DNA of 35,160 nucleotides, taken from positions 1 to 35,160 of the forward strand of contig JAWWBX010000009.1 of NCBI GenBank assembly GCA_033720735.1, read 5' to 3'. The first letter of the stretch is position 1. Each line of letters starts with the position of its first letter. The notes beneath the pieces are model-generated. The model was given only the letters and a program-made list of their open reading frames with translations, was not told where the DNA came from and searched no databases. Shown one piece after another: positions 25,545 through 35,000 of this stretch. Origin of the DNA: B8-G4 sp033720735. GTDB taxonomy: Bacteria; Bacteroidota; Bacteroidia; Chitinophagales; Saprospiraceae. The position numbers and the translations under genes were made by a program.

Positions 25545-28500
25545 TCAAAAAAGTGAAACACCCTTGGCTAACACGCTTTCCCGGAAGGGCGCCAGGTGTT
25601 CGTTTAAGAACTGTTGCCAGTCCCGGGTGAAGCGGGCACACGCTTGTGCCTGCTGCTCGAGCTGCAATGCCTGGTTATGGCTGAACGGCTGCAGAACCCC
25701 ATCCAGCAGATACTCGGTTTGGCCAAGAATGCTGACGATCACATCGGGCTGGCGATAGATCCCCTGTACCTCGCGGCCGAGCAGCTGCTCCTTCATGGCC
25801 TTGAGACTCGGAGCAAACTGTTTGAGTTCTTTCGTCAGATCGACCTCCTGCTCCCCGGCCCGGTGTTTCAGCCAGTCGAGGGCTTTCTCAATGCTGCGTA
25901 TCTCGTCGGCGATCGCCGTCATTGCTTCCACCTGTGCGTAGTGCTGACGGATCACTTGGTCCTTGGCAGTCATTTCCTCCATTGAGCGCTTTAGTCGCGG
26001 GTCGGGCAGGACCGTCACCCTGGTTTCAGCGTGATGACCTTGGCAGGAAAACGAAATCGAATAGGTCCCTGGGAGGACCGCTTTGCCTCGATAGTAGCGC
26101 GGCCCGTCGGGCCTGGACACATTCGGGGCGCGCGGCGCATCACGACTCAGATCCCAGTCCAGACGCTGCACCCCTGCTGATGTGGCAATGTGCGCGAGAT
26201 GACGGACAACGTTGCCCTGATCATCGGTGATGACAATATCGATGGTGTCCTGGTCTCCTTCTACTGCCTGCAGGTAGCAGGAAAGCAGCGCGCCGTAGGG
26301 TCGGTTCTCGCCGTTGTAAAGGACTTCACCAACTTTACCATCGCGATATCCGTGCGACTCACCAACAATTGCCAGGATGGCGTCGGGGGCCGCAAAGGCA
26401 TACAAGGGTTTGGCCAGAAGTTCCGGCTCGGCGGCGATTTGCCGCAGTGGGCCAATGTCATCAAGGATCCAGATCGCCCGGCCAAACGTCCCGATCACGA
26501 GGTCCCCGTCACGGGGGTGCACGACCAGATCGCGTGTCGGTGTGGTGGGATAACCGTGGCGCCAGCGATCCCAGGTGGTACCATTGTCAAAGCTGACAAA
26601 CAGTCCGACATCGGTCCCGCAAAACATCAGATCAGGTTGAACGGGATCCTGGATCGCGACATATGCAAATCCTTCGACATCGTCCTCATCGACGATCCGC
26701 GTCCAGGACTTTCCATAGTCAGTCGTGCGGTAAACGTATGGGATCCAGTTGTTGCGGCGGTGATCGTCAAACACGACCAGCGCTTCACCCGCCCGGTGTG
26801 AGGAGGCATGGATGTGCGGGACCCAGGTGGTTGCCGGGATGCCCTTGATCCCGTCATTACACAACTTCCAGGTTGCTCCGCCGTCGCGCGTGACCTGCAC
26901 GTTGCCGTCGTCCGTGCCAACCCAGATCACGCCCTGTTCGAGCGGACTGGGAGCGATAGCCAGGATCGTCGTATGAAACTCGGCGCCGGTCACGTCATAG
27001 GTCAGTCCGCCCGATTCAAGGAATTGTTGTTTTTCCGGGTCATTGGTGGTCAGGTCGGGTGAGATGATCTCCCAGCTTTGCCCGTAGTCACGGCTTCGGT
27101 GCAGGTACTGGCTCCCGTAGTACAGGGTGCGTTTGTCGATGGGGTCGACAGCAATCCCCGCATTCCAGTTGAAGCGGAGATATTCCCCGGTGGGATGGAT
27201 GGGTTTGATGCGCTGGAGTTGTCCGGAAGGGCAATGGTAGCGCACCAGGTTGCCGGCCTGCCCCATGGCATATCCGTAGTCAGCATTTTCGGGATCCGGG
27301 ACGACATCAAACCCGTCTCCGACGCTGAGGCGCTGCCAGTACATATTGCGGATGCCTCCTTTCCACCAGGTGCGACTGGGTCCGCGCCACGAACCGTTGT
27401 CCTGTAGCCCACCATAGACGTTGTAGGGCACTTCGTTGTCGACGCGGATATGATAGAATTGTGCCAATGGCAGGTTCTCAGCGAAGAACCAGTTTGCACC
27501 GCGGTCATGGGTGATAAAAAGCCCGCCGTCGTTGCCATTGATCAGATGCTCCGGGTCATCGGGGTGCCCCCACCAGGCATGGTGGTCGGTATGGATCCGG
27601 TTGCCCGGGGCAAAAGTGGACCAGGTGACCCCGCCATCTTCACTGACCGTCACCGCCGTGGCAATACTGTATACGCGGTTTTCATTGCGCACATCTACAT
27701 AGAGATCGGCATAGTAAAACGGACGGTCGCCGATGAGCCGGTCGCCTTTGCGCGACCGACGTTCCCATGAATGTCCGCCATCGGTCGACCTGTAGATGGC
27801 GTTATCTTTCGACTCGACAAAGGCGTAAACGTACTGATGGTTGGATGGCGCAAAAGCCAGGCCAATCCGGCCGAGATCGGAGCACGGGAGACCATGTTCG
27901 CAACCGACACGCTCCCACCGCTCGCCACCATCATAACTGATATAGATGCCACCGTTCTTTCCTCCGGACGTAAAGAACCAGGGAAGCCGCTGATGCTCCC
28001 ACATGGCACAGATAAGTTTTTCCGGATTCTGCGGGTCGGACCGCAGGTCGGCGACTCCGGTGAGATCATCGAGGTAGAGCACCTTGCGCCAGGTCTTGCC
28101 GCCATCCGTGGATTTATAGACGCCCCGCTCGCGGTTTGGTGCCCAGGTTGAGCCTGAGCTGCCCGCCCACACGACATCCGGATTGGTGGGGTGTACGATC
28201 ACCCGGTGGATCTGGCGGGTGCGGTCGAGACCGATATGCTGCCAGGTACGGCCGCCATCGATACTCTTGTACATCCCTGTTCCACTATTGTGGCTGTTGC
28301 GCGGGTTGCCCTCACCGGTGCCCACATAGATGATGTTTGGATTAGCCTGGTAGATCGCGATATCGCCGATCGAAGCGGTTGTCGCCTCATCGAAGATCGG
28401 CGTCCACGTGTACCCGGCATTTTCCGAGCGCCAGATCCCGCCTGCAGCCGTGCCGATGTAAATGACATCGGGATCTTTCAACACCACTTCGATGTCGGTG

Positions 28501-28634
28501 ACGCGTCCGCTCATCCCGGCAGGACCAATATTGCGCGGCTGCATGGCTGAAAACAGATCCATATCGGGCGTCAGTGGTTGGGTCCATCCCGAAAATGAAA
28601 GGAGAAGACACCACAGCGTGCAGAGGATTTTCAT
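25545..28634 (-). CDS. Exported BNR/Asp-box repeat propeller protein
   Basis: 1029 residues from ATG 28634, which gives a normal signal peptide (MKILCTLWCLLLSFSGWTQ); the frame is open to 28670. The N-terminal about 750 residues contain at least ten Asp-box/BNR repeats of the type S.DGG.TW (YKSIDGGRTW, YKSTDGGKTW, YRSTDGGHSW, VSEDGGVTW, VTRDGGATW, VSFDNGTTW), as in sialidase-like or VPS10-like propellers. The C-terminal about 280 residues form a beta domain then a helical region (AKDQVIRQHYAQVEAMTAIADEI). Databases often label such proteins glycosyl hydrolase, but I see no sialidase catalytic set (Arg triad, FRIP), so a binding or scaffolding role is equally possible. Predicted periplasmic or surface location. 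Confidence 0.88.
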   Translation of the reverse strand: MKILCTLWCLLLSFSGWTQPLTPDMDLFSAMQPRNIGPAGMSGRVTDIEVVLKDPDVIYIGTAAGGIWRSENAGYTWTPIFDEATTASIGDIAIYQANPNIIYVGTGEGNPRNSHNSGTGMYKSIDGGRTWQHIGLDRTRQIHRVIVHPTNPDVVWAGSSGSTWAPNRERGVYKSTDGGKTWRKVLYLDDLTGVADLRSDPQNPEKLICAMWEHQRLPWFFTSGGKNGGIYISYDGGERWERVGCEHGLPCSDLGRIGLAFAPSNHQYVYAFVESKDNAIYRSTDGGHSWERRSRKGDRLIGDRPFYYADLYVDVRNENRVYSIATAVTVSEDGGVTWSTFAPGNRIHTDHHAWWGHPDDPEHLINGNDGGLFITHDRGANWFFAENLPLAQFYHIRVDNEVPYNVYGGLQDNGSWRGPSRTWWKGGIRNMYWQRLSVGDGFDVVPDPENADYGYAMGQAGNLVRYHCPSGQLQRIKPIHPTGEYLRFNWNAGIAVDPIDKRTLYYGSQYLHRSRDYGQSWEIISPDLTTNDPEKQQFLESGGLTYDVTGAEFHTTILAIAPSPLEQGVIWVGTDDGNVQVTRDGGATWKLCNDGIKGIPATTWVPHIHASSHRAGEALVVFDDHRRNNWIPYVYRTTDYGKSWTRIVDEDDVEGFAYVAIQDPVQPDLMFCGTDVGLFVSFDNGTTWDRWRHGYPTTPTRDLVVHPRDGDLVIGTFGRAIWILDDIGPLRQIAAEPELLAKPLYAFAAPDAILAIVGESHGYRDGKVGEVLYNGENRPYGALLSCYLQAVEGDQDTIDIVITDDQGNVVRHLAHIATSAGVQRLDWDLSRDAPRAPNVSRPDGPRYYRGKAVLPGTYSISFSCQGHHAETRVTVLPDPRLKRSMEEMTAKDQVIRQHYAQVEAMTAIADEIRSIEKALDWLKHRAGEQEVDLTKELKQFAPSLKAMKEQLLGREVQGIYRQPDVIVSILGQTEYLLDGVLQPFSHNQALQLEQQAQACARFTRDWQQFLNEHLAPFRESVLAKGVSLF

Positions 28635-28716
28635 GGCAACTGGTTTTACCCGCCTAAGATAACCAGCCATGGGTGCGCATCAAATGCACACCTTGCAAAC
28701 TGCAACGCGAGTCCTG

Positions 28717-30978
28717 CTATTCCGGTTCCTGTTGGATGAGGTAGCGTACGCCCAGGTAGATCTTGCGGCCAAAGATCGGCCCCCAGACAATGCTGCTGTC
28801 AAAGTATGGCCCAAAGGGATCGTCTGCGGCGAGGATGGCATGGTCCTGGCGGAAGTCGGTCAGGTTCTCACTGCCGAGGTACACATCGAGGTGGCGTCCG
28901 AATTTGCGGGTAACCTGCGCGTGGATCGTTGTGAAGGAGGGTGAGTACGTGCTCAGCTGCAAGCCTTCCGGATTGGCCGCGGTCGTTGGCAGCCGCTTGG
29001 CGCCGGTCCACTGCAGTGTCATATCAAAGACCCAGTGTCCGGCCCTGCTTCGTGAGGTGGTGTAGGCCATGTTGAAAAAGCCACGGTGCCGGGCGACCAG
29101 CGGGGCTTCCAGTAAGCCGGCGGCGTAATCCGTTTTGACATCCAGCAACCGATAGGCCGCCTTGATGTCAAAGCGTTTCAGTAATTCGTAAGCGACTTCG
29201 GCCTGGAAACTGTTTGAATAGGACTTGCCGGTCAGATTGCGGAACACCGCTTGCTGGGGATGTACGTCCAGATCAACAATGACCTGATCCTGAAAGGTGG
29301 TTCTGAAGAAATCCACGATGATCATCCCGGGTCGGTAATCCAGCAAAAACTCCTGCGACAGGCTCCCCCCAACATTCCAGGCCGATTCCATCTTCAGACC
29401 GAATGGATAGCGTTCGTCTGGTTCGCTGAACACTAACGTGCGTGAGGTGGCGAGCAGGCTCAGGTTTTCTGCAATCACATTGGCCGATCGGTAGCCCTTG
29501 CCGGCGGATGCGCGCAACACGGTCTTTTCGCCAAGAGCGTAACGCAAGTGTGCGCGTGGCGTCACCTTCAACCCGTAGATGCTGTTGTGATCAGCCCTGA
29601 TACCGAACACGCCGGTGAAGCGATCAAGATGGGTGTAGGTGTATTCAAAGAACATTCCCGGCACCGTTTCTTCCCGGACCCATGCCATGGCATCAGCCGC
29701 CTCGTCAAACTTGTCATAAAGCAAACTGCCCCCCACCTTGAACTTGTGATCAGTGGTTCCAATAATGGACTGGTAGAGGACATTCAAATAACCGGTGTGC
29801 TGTGTCCCCACATATGGCCGGCTGCCAAACTGCATCTCCTGGTGATGGCGGAGCAGTGACCACTGAACACCGATACTCTGGTATCGTTTATTCGGGAAAA
29901 TGAAACCGGACTTGCCCCAGAATTCCACGCGCTCGGTACGGCGCTGGACACCGTAGGCATCAGGTTGTTGGTCCTCCACGAATCCCAGCTGACCACCTGT
30001 TTTGTCATCGGTGGTATACTTGATCCCGAGCTGGCCGCGGTACCCTTTCTGATTGTCAAACTTCCAGCGATTGATGAACGTGTACAGTTCTCCTTCCGGC
30101 TGATCAGCAAACCCGTCATGATTGTGATCGAAGACTTTGGGATAGACACTCCCGTGCGCGAGGATGGCTGTCTTGACCTTCGGGGAGATCTCGAGTGAGG
30201 TCGTGGCATTCAGCTCCAGGCGGGTAGCTTCATTGACAAAGGCATTGAGAAAGATGGGGATGCCGTCCTCGGGTTTTTGTAATTCTACATTGATCTGCCC
30301 GGCAATACTTTCATAACCATTGACGACAGATCCCGCGCCCTTGGTGACCTGCATGGACTGGATCCAGGTGCCGGGTGTGTACAACAACCCGTACGGGATG
30401 GCCATTCCCCTGATCCCTGGCATGAATTCACGCGAGATCATGGTGTATTTACCGGCAAGCCCTAACATCTGGATCTCCTTTGCACCGGTGATCGCATCGC
30501 TGAAGGACACGTCCACTGAGGCATTGGTTTCGAAGCTCTCCGACAGATTACAGCAGGCCGCCTTAAACAGTTCGTCCTGCGAAATACTTTGCACCAGGAG
30601 CGGATCAAGGAAGGAAACCTCAGTCGTCCGTTTGCGATAGACCACCTGCACTTCGTCCAGGGTCGTGTATCCACTCAGTGTGATGCTCATGTACAACTCC
30701 GACCCAACGGTAATGGTGTCAGGGTCATACCCAACATAGCTGACCACCAGATCGCGCGTCTCTGGAGAAAGTCCGATCTCGAAATAACCGGTTGAATCCG
30801 TGTAGACTCCCTGGGTGGCCCCTTCCCAAAACACATGTACAAACTCCAACGGAGAGAGTCTCCCGTTGCTGCTCTCCTCCATGATAACGCCACGAACAAG
30901 ATCCGGGGAAGTCTGAGCAAACAAGACTGAGAAGGATACCAGGCACGGTACCCACAGCCAATGTCGGAGGCCTTTCAT
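28717..30978 (-). CDS. TonB-dependent receptor with N-terminal CarboxypepD_reg-like domain
   Basis: 753 residues from ATG 30978 (a GTG at 30981 would overlap the upstream stop). A signal peptide (WLWVPCLVSFSVLFAQ) leads to a carboxypeptidase-regulatory-like domain (residues about 27-105, TDSTGYFEIGL...SYVGYD). A plug domain follows (LFKAACCNLSESFETN, then GKYTMISREFMPGIRG and VTKGAGSVVNGYESIAGQINVEL) and a beta-barrel ending in GRKIYLGVRYLIQQEPE. The gene begins 2 bp after the stop of a secreted HMA metal-binding protein. The paired Cys of CCNLSES plus this neighbour suggest a metal, probably copper, as substrate or signal. That is inferred from context, not from a known ligand site. Confidence 0.93.
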   Translation of the reverse strand: MKGLRHWLWVPCLVSFSVLFAQTSPDLVRGVIMEESSNGRLSPLEFVHVFWEGATQGVYTDSTGYFEIGLSPETRDLVVSYVGYDPDTITVGSELYMSITLSGYTTLDEVQVVYRKRTTEVSFLDPLLVQSISQDELFKAACCNLSESFETNASVDVSFSDAITGAKEIQMLGLAGKYTMISREFMPGIRGMAIPYGLLYTPGTWIQSMQVTKGAGSVVNGYESIAGQINVELQKPEDGIPIFLNAFVNEATRLELNATTSLEISPKVKTAILAHGSVYPKVFDHNHDGFADQPEGELYTFINRWKFDNQKGYRGQLGIKYTTDDKTGGQLGFVEDQQPDAYGVQRRTERVEFWGKSGFIFPNKRYQSIGVQWSLLRHHQEMQFGSRPYVGTQHTGYLNVLYQSIIGTTDHKFKVGGSLLYDKFDEAADAMAWVREETVPGMFFEYTYTHLDRFTGVFGIRADHNSIYGLKVTPRAHLRYALGEKTVLRASAGKGYRSANVIAENLSLLATSRTLVFSEPDERYPFGLKMESAWNVGGSLSQEFLLDYRPGMIIVDFFRTTFQDQVIVDLDVHPQQAVFRNLTGKSYSNSFQAEVAYELLKRFDIKAAYRLLDVKTDYAAGLLEAPLVARHRGFFNMAYTTSRSRAGHWVFDMTLQWTGAKRLPTTAANPEGLQLSTYSPSFTTIHAQVTRKFGRHLDVYLGSENLTDFRQDHAILAADDPFGPYFDSSIVWGPIFGRKIYLGVRYLIQQEPE

Positions 30979-30980
30979 CA

Positions 30981-31373
30981 CTAGTGCCCTCCTCCTCCGT
31001 GCTTTTTCACACCATCGTTGTACTTGCAGCAGCCCGGCAGCTCCTGGTAGGCAGTAGTGTCTGCCTTGACCAGTTCATTGTCATGGCCGCGTTCTGCAAG
31101 CTTTTGAGCGATCTCCTGCCTGGTTACTTTCTTCGGGTGGATGACTGCTGTGAGCACGTCCGTCTCGAGATCCCAGGAAGCTGTTTTGACACCCTTCAGG
31201 TCATACACGGCGGTTTCGATCCGCGACTTGCACATGCCGCAGACGCCTTTGACTTTGAGTTCGATGGTTTCGTACTTGGAGGATTTGGCCTGGTCGTTCT
31301 CCGCCTGAGCAGAGGCGACAGTCGCCAGGCCCATGAAGAACATTACAAAAAGAGCTGATAGTAAGTATTTCAT
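30981..31373 (-). CDS. Secreted heavy-metal-associated (HMA) domain protein
   Basis: 130 residues from ATG 31373. The frame is open to 31505, but only this start gives a normal signal peptide (MKYLLSALFVMFFMGLATVASAQ). The mature protein is an HMA ferredoxin-like fold with the metal-binding motif GVCGMCKSRIE (C45, C48), then VKTASWDLETDVLTAVIHPKK. After the domain comes a second likely metal site, ELPGCCKYND (C115, C116), and a His/Gly tail KKHGGGGH. HMA domains usually carry Cu(I) or Zn. This one is exported, so it may catch metal in the periplasm or outside and hand it to the receptor encoded 2 bp downstream. Confidence 0.92.
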   Translation of the reverse strand: MKYLLSALFVMFFMGLATVASAQAENDQAKSSKYETIELKVKGVCGMCKSRIETAVYDLKGVKTASWDLETDVLTAVIHPKKVTRQEIAQKLAERGHDNELVKADTTAYQELPGCCKYNDGVKKHGGGGH

Positions 31374-31452
31374 GATCTGTTGTTCGATGAGTAAATCCGT
31401 GATTCCGTCAACCCAACGCTGCGTAAACAGGACGCTGAGTACGATTGTTCCG

Positions 31453-31481
31453 CAAAAATACACGTTCCGGATGCCCCTAAA
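31453..31481 (-). promoter_or_regulatory. Candidate Bacteroidota-type promoter for the HMA-TonB operon
   Basis: Read on the minus strand, TATTTTTG (31453-31460) fits the Bacteroidota -7 element TAnnTTTG exactly. TTTA (31478-31481) lies 17 bp upstream in place of the -33 TTTG/TTG element. The expected start of transcription would leave a leader of about 70-80 nt before ATG 31373. Predicted from motif alone. Confidence 0.4.
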
Positions 31482-31500
31482 CGGGCTTGGGCCGCCCGTT
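31480..31500. repeat. Hairpin AACGGGC / GCCCGTT after the histidine phosphatase gene
   Basis: A perfect 7-bp stem (31480-31486 with 31494-31500) with a 7-nt loop, 16 bp past the stop of the phosphatase gene on the minus strand. The minus strand reads TTTA after the stem, a weak T-run, so it may be a weak terminator. It overlaps the -33 element of the candidate HMA promoter. Confidence 0.4.
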
Positions 31501-31516
31501 AACAAAGCTTTAAAGA

Positions 31517-32038
31517 TTAGCCTCCGTAATGCAGTCTTACTGTTGTCACCTGGCCATCAGCTGGCCGATAAAGAATGTAGAGACGGTCAAACTCCGTGGC
31601 ATCGTCGATCGGTTCGCCCGGTTCGCCCCCCAATAATCTGACCAGTTCCGGGGTGGTATTGCTGTGGCCAACCACCAGGATGCGGCCGGATTGTTGTGTG
31701 AGATGTCCGGCGAAATCCTGGAGATCTGCCGGGTTGTAGCTCTGAACGGATAGCCCTTGCTGTCCGGCGAGCGGAGCGACTGTTTCCTGTGTCCGTCGGT
31801 ATTCCGAGCTGAAGATGTCCGTGAGGCTTGCATGCTCAAGGAGTTTGGCCAGTTGCGCTGCACGTGCATGCCCTTTCACAGAAAGATGGGGATCGCCCGG
31901 AGCATCAGCGGGAGGCTCAGCCTTCTCAGCGTGGCGCAATACATAATAGACAGTGGCATCTGCGGACTCCTGGGCACATCCTGTAGTGGGTGCGACCAGT
32001 CCTGTCAGCAAAATGATCAGGACGCTTGTTTTCAACAT
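31517..32038 (-). CDS. Histidine phosphatase family lipoprotein
   Basis: 173 residues. The N-terminus (MLKTSVLIILLTGLVAPTTGC) is a lipoprotein signal with C21 as the likely acylated Cys. The histidine phosphatase (phosphoglycerate mutase-like) core has the RH motif R35-H36 (VLRHAEKAE), SSEYRRTQET and the second His in VVGHSNTTPEL (H125). It is short for the branch-1 family but has all core elements. The predicted location is the envelope; the substrate is unknown. The T9SS repeat gene ends 45 bp upstream on the same strand, so read-through is possible. ATG 32038 is the first start that gives a lipobox at a normal distance. Confidence 0.9.
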   Translation of the reverse strand: MLKTSVLIILLTGLVAPTTGCAQESADATVYYVLRHAEKAEPPADAPGDPHLSVKGHARAAQLAKLLEHASLTDIFSSEYRRTQETVAPLAGQQGLSVQSYNPADLQDFAGHLTQQSGRILVVGHSNTTPELVRLLGGEPGEPIDDATEFDRLYILYRPADGQVTTVRLHYGG

Positions 32039-32083
32039 CGACAGTAGTTTGAATGAAGGTAAGGACCAGGCATCAAGTTCGCA

Positions 32084-35000
32084 CTAGCGGATCAGGGTTA
32101 CATCGCCGGCGATCATCTGTGCTTCGGCGCCGGCAGGCCGCACCACGGCGACATAGACATAAACCCCCGCAGGGGCATCCTGGCCTGAGAAGCGTCCGTC
32201 CCATCCCAGCAGGGGCTGCGCTGCAGGAAATCCTCGTCGCCCGAATACCTGATTGCCCCATCGGTCAAAGATGTTCAACTCGATGATCTCACCGTCCGTG
32301 TAGATCGTAAAACGGTCGTTGACCTGGTCGCCATTCGGAGAGAACACATTCGGGACATAGAGGCCTGTCTCCTCCGGGCGTTCGAATACAGTCAGCACAA
32401 GGGAGTCGCGGTATGTGCATCCGGCATCATCAGCCACCTGCACGGAGATCCCAAGCTCCGACACCGGTGCAAACCAACGGGATATGGTCAGGCTGTCAGT
32501 CCACGGCGGTTCCCAATGGATCCAGGCGGGTGCAAAGTCGGAGATCAGGGTGACCAGGACGCTGTCACCCAGAGGGATTTCCTGGTCAGGCCCAAGTTCA
32601 ATAGACCCGCCGGTGGCCGGCAAGATGTCAAATTCGAAGCTCGCCGAGCATCCCAGGGAGTCGGCTAGCTCCAGGGAGTAGCTGCCAGGCGACAACGGAG
32701 CAATCGTATACGGTAAGGTGTCGATTTCGACTGCAGCACCGTTATTCAGTGCTAATTGTAATGCGCCGACCGCACCCGCTACGGATTCAATTGTCAGTGC
32801 ACCGTCATTCTCGCCCGGACAATTCGGATCAAGCGGTACGATGACAGCGTCCAGGTTGCCGGCGATCACCACCTCGACCGTATCGGATGCCAGGCATCCC
32901 AGCAGGTCATTGATCACCACGACGTAGGTGCCGGACGTGTTCACCGAGATACTTTCAGAGAAGACGGTGTCAGGACTGATCAGCCAGAACATATTCGCAG
33001 GATCCCCCTGGGTCACCTCTGCACTGAGCACAACGCTGTCACCGGCGCAGATGGTAACGTCTCCGCTGGCGGCGACCTCAAGGGCGCAACTGCAATCCAC
33101 GGGTCCGACGGTGTAGGTATTGATGCAGACGCCGTTGGCCAACTCGAAGGTCAGCGCCATGGAGTCCGGGATCTCTTCAACCAGGTAGCTGGTGCCGCCC
33201 AAAAATGTCAGCATACCCGCACCAGCCGTCACGTCCAGGGCCAGGACCTCAAGCGTCACGGAGTAAGTATCTGGGCCGGAACACTCGGCAAGCGTGGAGA
33301 TGGTATCAGGAAAGGCCTCCACCTGTACCGTTGCGAAAGCTGAATCCGGACAGCCATCTTCCGGTGCCGCCAGAACGAATACCAGGGTATAAAGACCCGA
33401 GTCGGCCCCCGCCACATTCAGGAGTGAATCGTCTTCAATCACCGCTGGTGCACTTCCCGAAGGCGCCGCGAACACCGACCAAACTCCCGGCTCACTGCTG
33501 AGCACCAGATCGGCAAGAGCAAGGCCCCCCATATTACAAACCGGGCCGGCAGTCGGTGTAACGGAGAGGTCCGGGCAGGTACAGTCTTCTACCACGACTT
33601 CGATAGTGTAAGTGGCTTCTGAGCAGGGTGCCACAGCCGACTGGGTCGTATACGTGAAGGAATACGTACCTGCAGGGATGCCATCAAAATCAACAAAATC
33701 GGGATTGATCAGGTCTACACCAGCAGAGTCGGTGTCGGCCCAGATCCCGTTCTGATCTCCCTCAATAACGAATTGCATCAGATCCAGTACAGAGCCGTCG
33801 GCGGAGGTGTTGCAAATCACCGCAGGGCCCGGGCTGAGAAGAGCGTAGGGCGAGGAGTTGATGCCCAGTGTCCAGAATGCGGTGTCCGATGGACACACCC
33901 CGGTCCCATCAATGGCTACCAATGACCATTGCACAACTCCATCGCTGACATCCTCGCTGCCGGGAATGTAAACTGTCGTGAGGACACCGTCGTCGCTCCA
34001 TTGTCCGTCGCCTGCTGTGATCCAGAGGACAGAGCTCACCGAACCCGAGATCTGGCCGGACACCAGTACGGGGGCGGCATCACAGATCGCAGTGTCAGCA
34101 AGAATGCTTACCTGCGGTGGTGGTCGCACCGTCACTTCGGCAAGCGCAGTGTCCGGACATCCCGGCATCGGGACGGAATCAAGCTGGAACCGCAAGATGT
34201 AGGTGCCAGCGGCGGCGTCGGCGAACGTAAACAGTGTATCGTCGATCATGCCTGGATTTGACGGAGACGGTTGCATGATGATCGACCAGGTACCACTCAG
34301 AGAGTCGGCCACCAGCGTACTGAGATCAAGGGCCGTATCGGACTGACACACCCAGTGCGGCGTCAGCACCTCAATGCCGGGGCATGAGCAATCCTCGACG
34401 GTGATATACAGCATAAAGGTCTTCTCCGTGCATGGCAACACGGCTGAATTGGTGGTGTAGGTAAACGTATAAACCCCGGGATCAATACCCTGAAAATTGA
34501 CAGAAGATGGGTCGCTGATGTCCACCCCCGAGCTGGTCAACTCGATCCAGGTTCCGACGGTGTCGGAACCCACAATCAGATCCGTCAGACTGACGGGAAT
34601 GGCATTGGTCGGATCCTGACAGGTTGAGAGTGTCGAATCACTCAGTTCTACCAGCGGGGGAGGGATGATGGTCAGAACGGTCGAGTCCAGGACCGGGGTG
34701 CAAACGCCGGCGGAGTCTGATGCGAGAATGTACACGGTCACCTGACCGGCCAGGGTATCTTCAAAACTTGGGATGTAGTCGGCTGTGAGTGTTCCGGAAG
34801 CCTCCAGGACACCGGTGCCGTTTGTCCACCAATCCAGGATCGGCGAACTGTCGGTGAAGGCGGTGATGACCACGTTGTTGCCGACACACGCATTCGCATC
34901 CGGGCCTGCGAGCAAGGAGGGTGGAGCCACGACCGTGACAATCTCCTCCGCAAATTCCGGACATCCGGGAACGATCGAATCAAGGGTGTAGCGCAGGATG

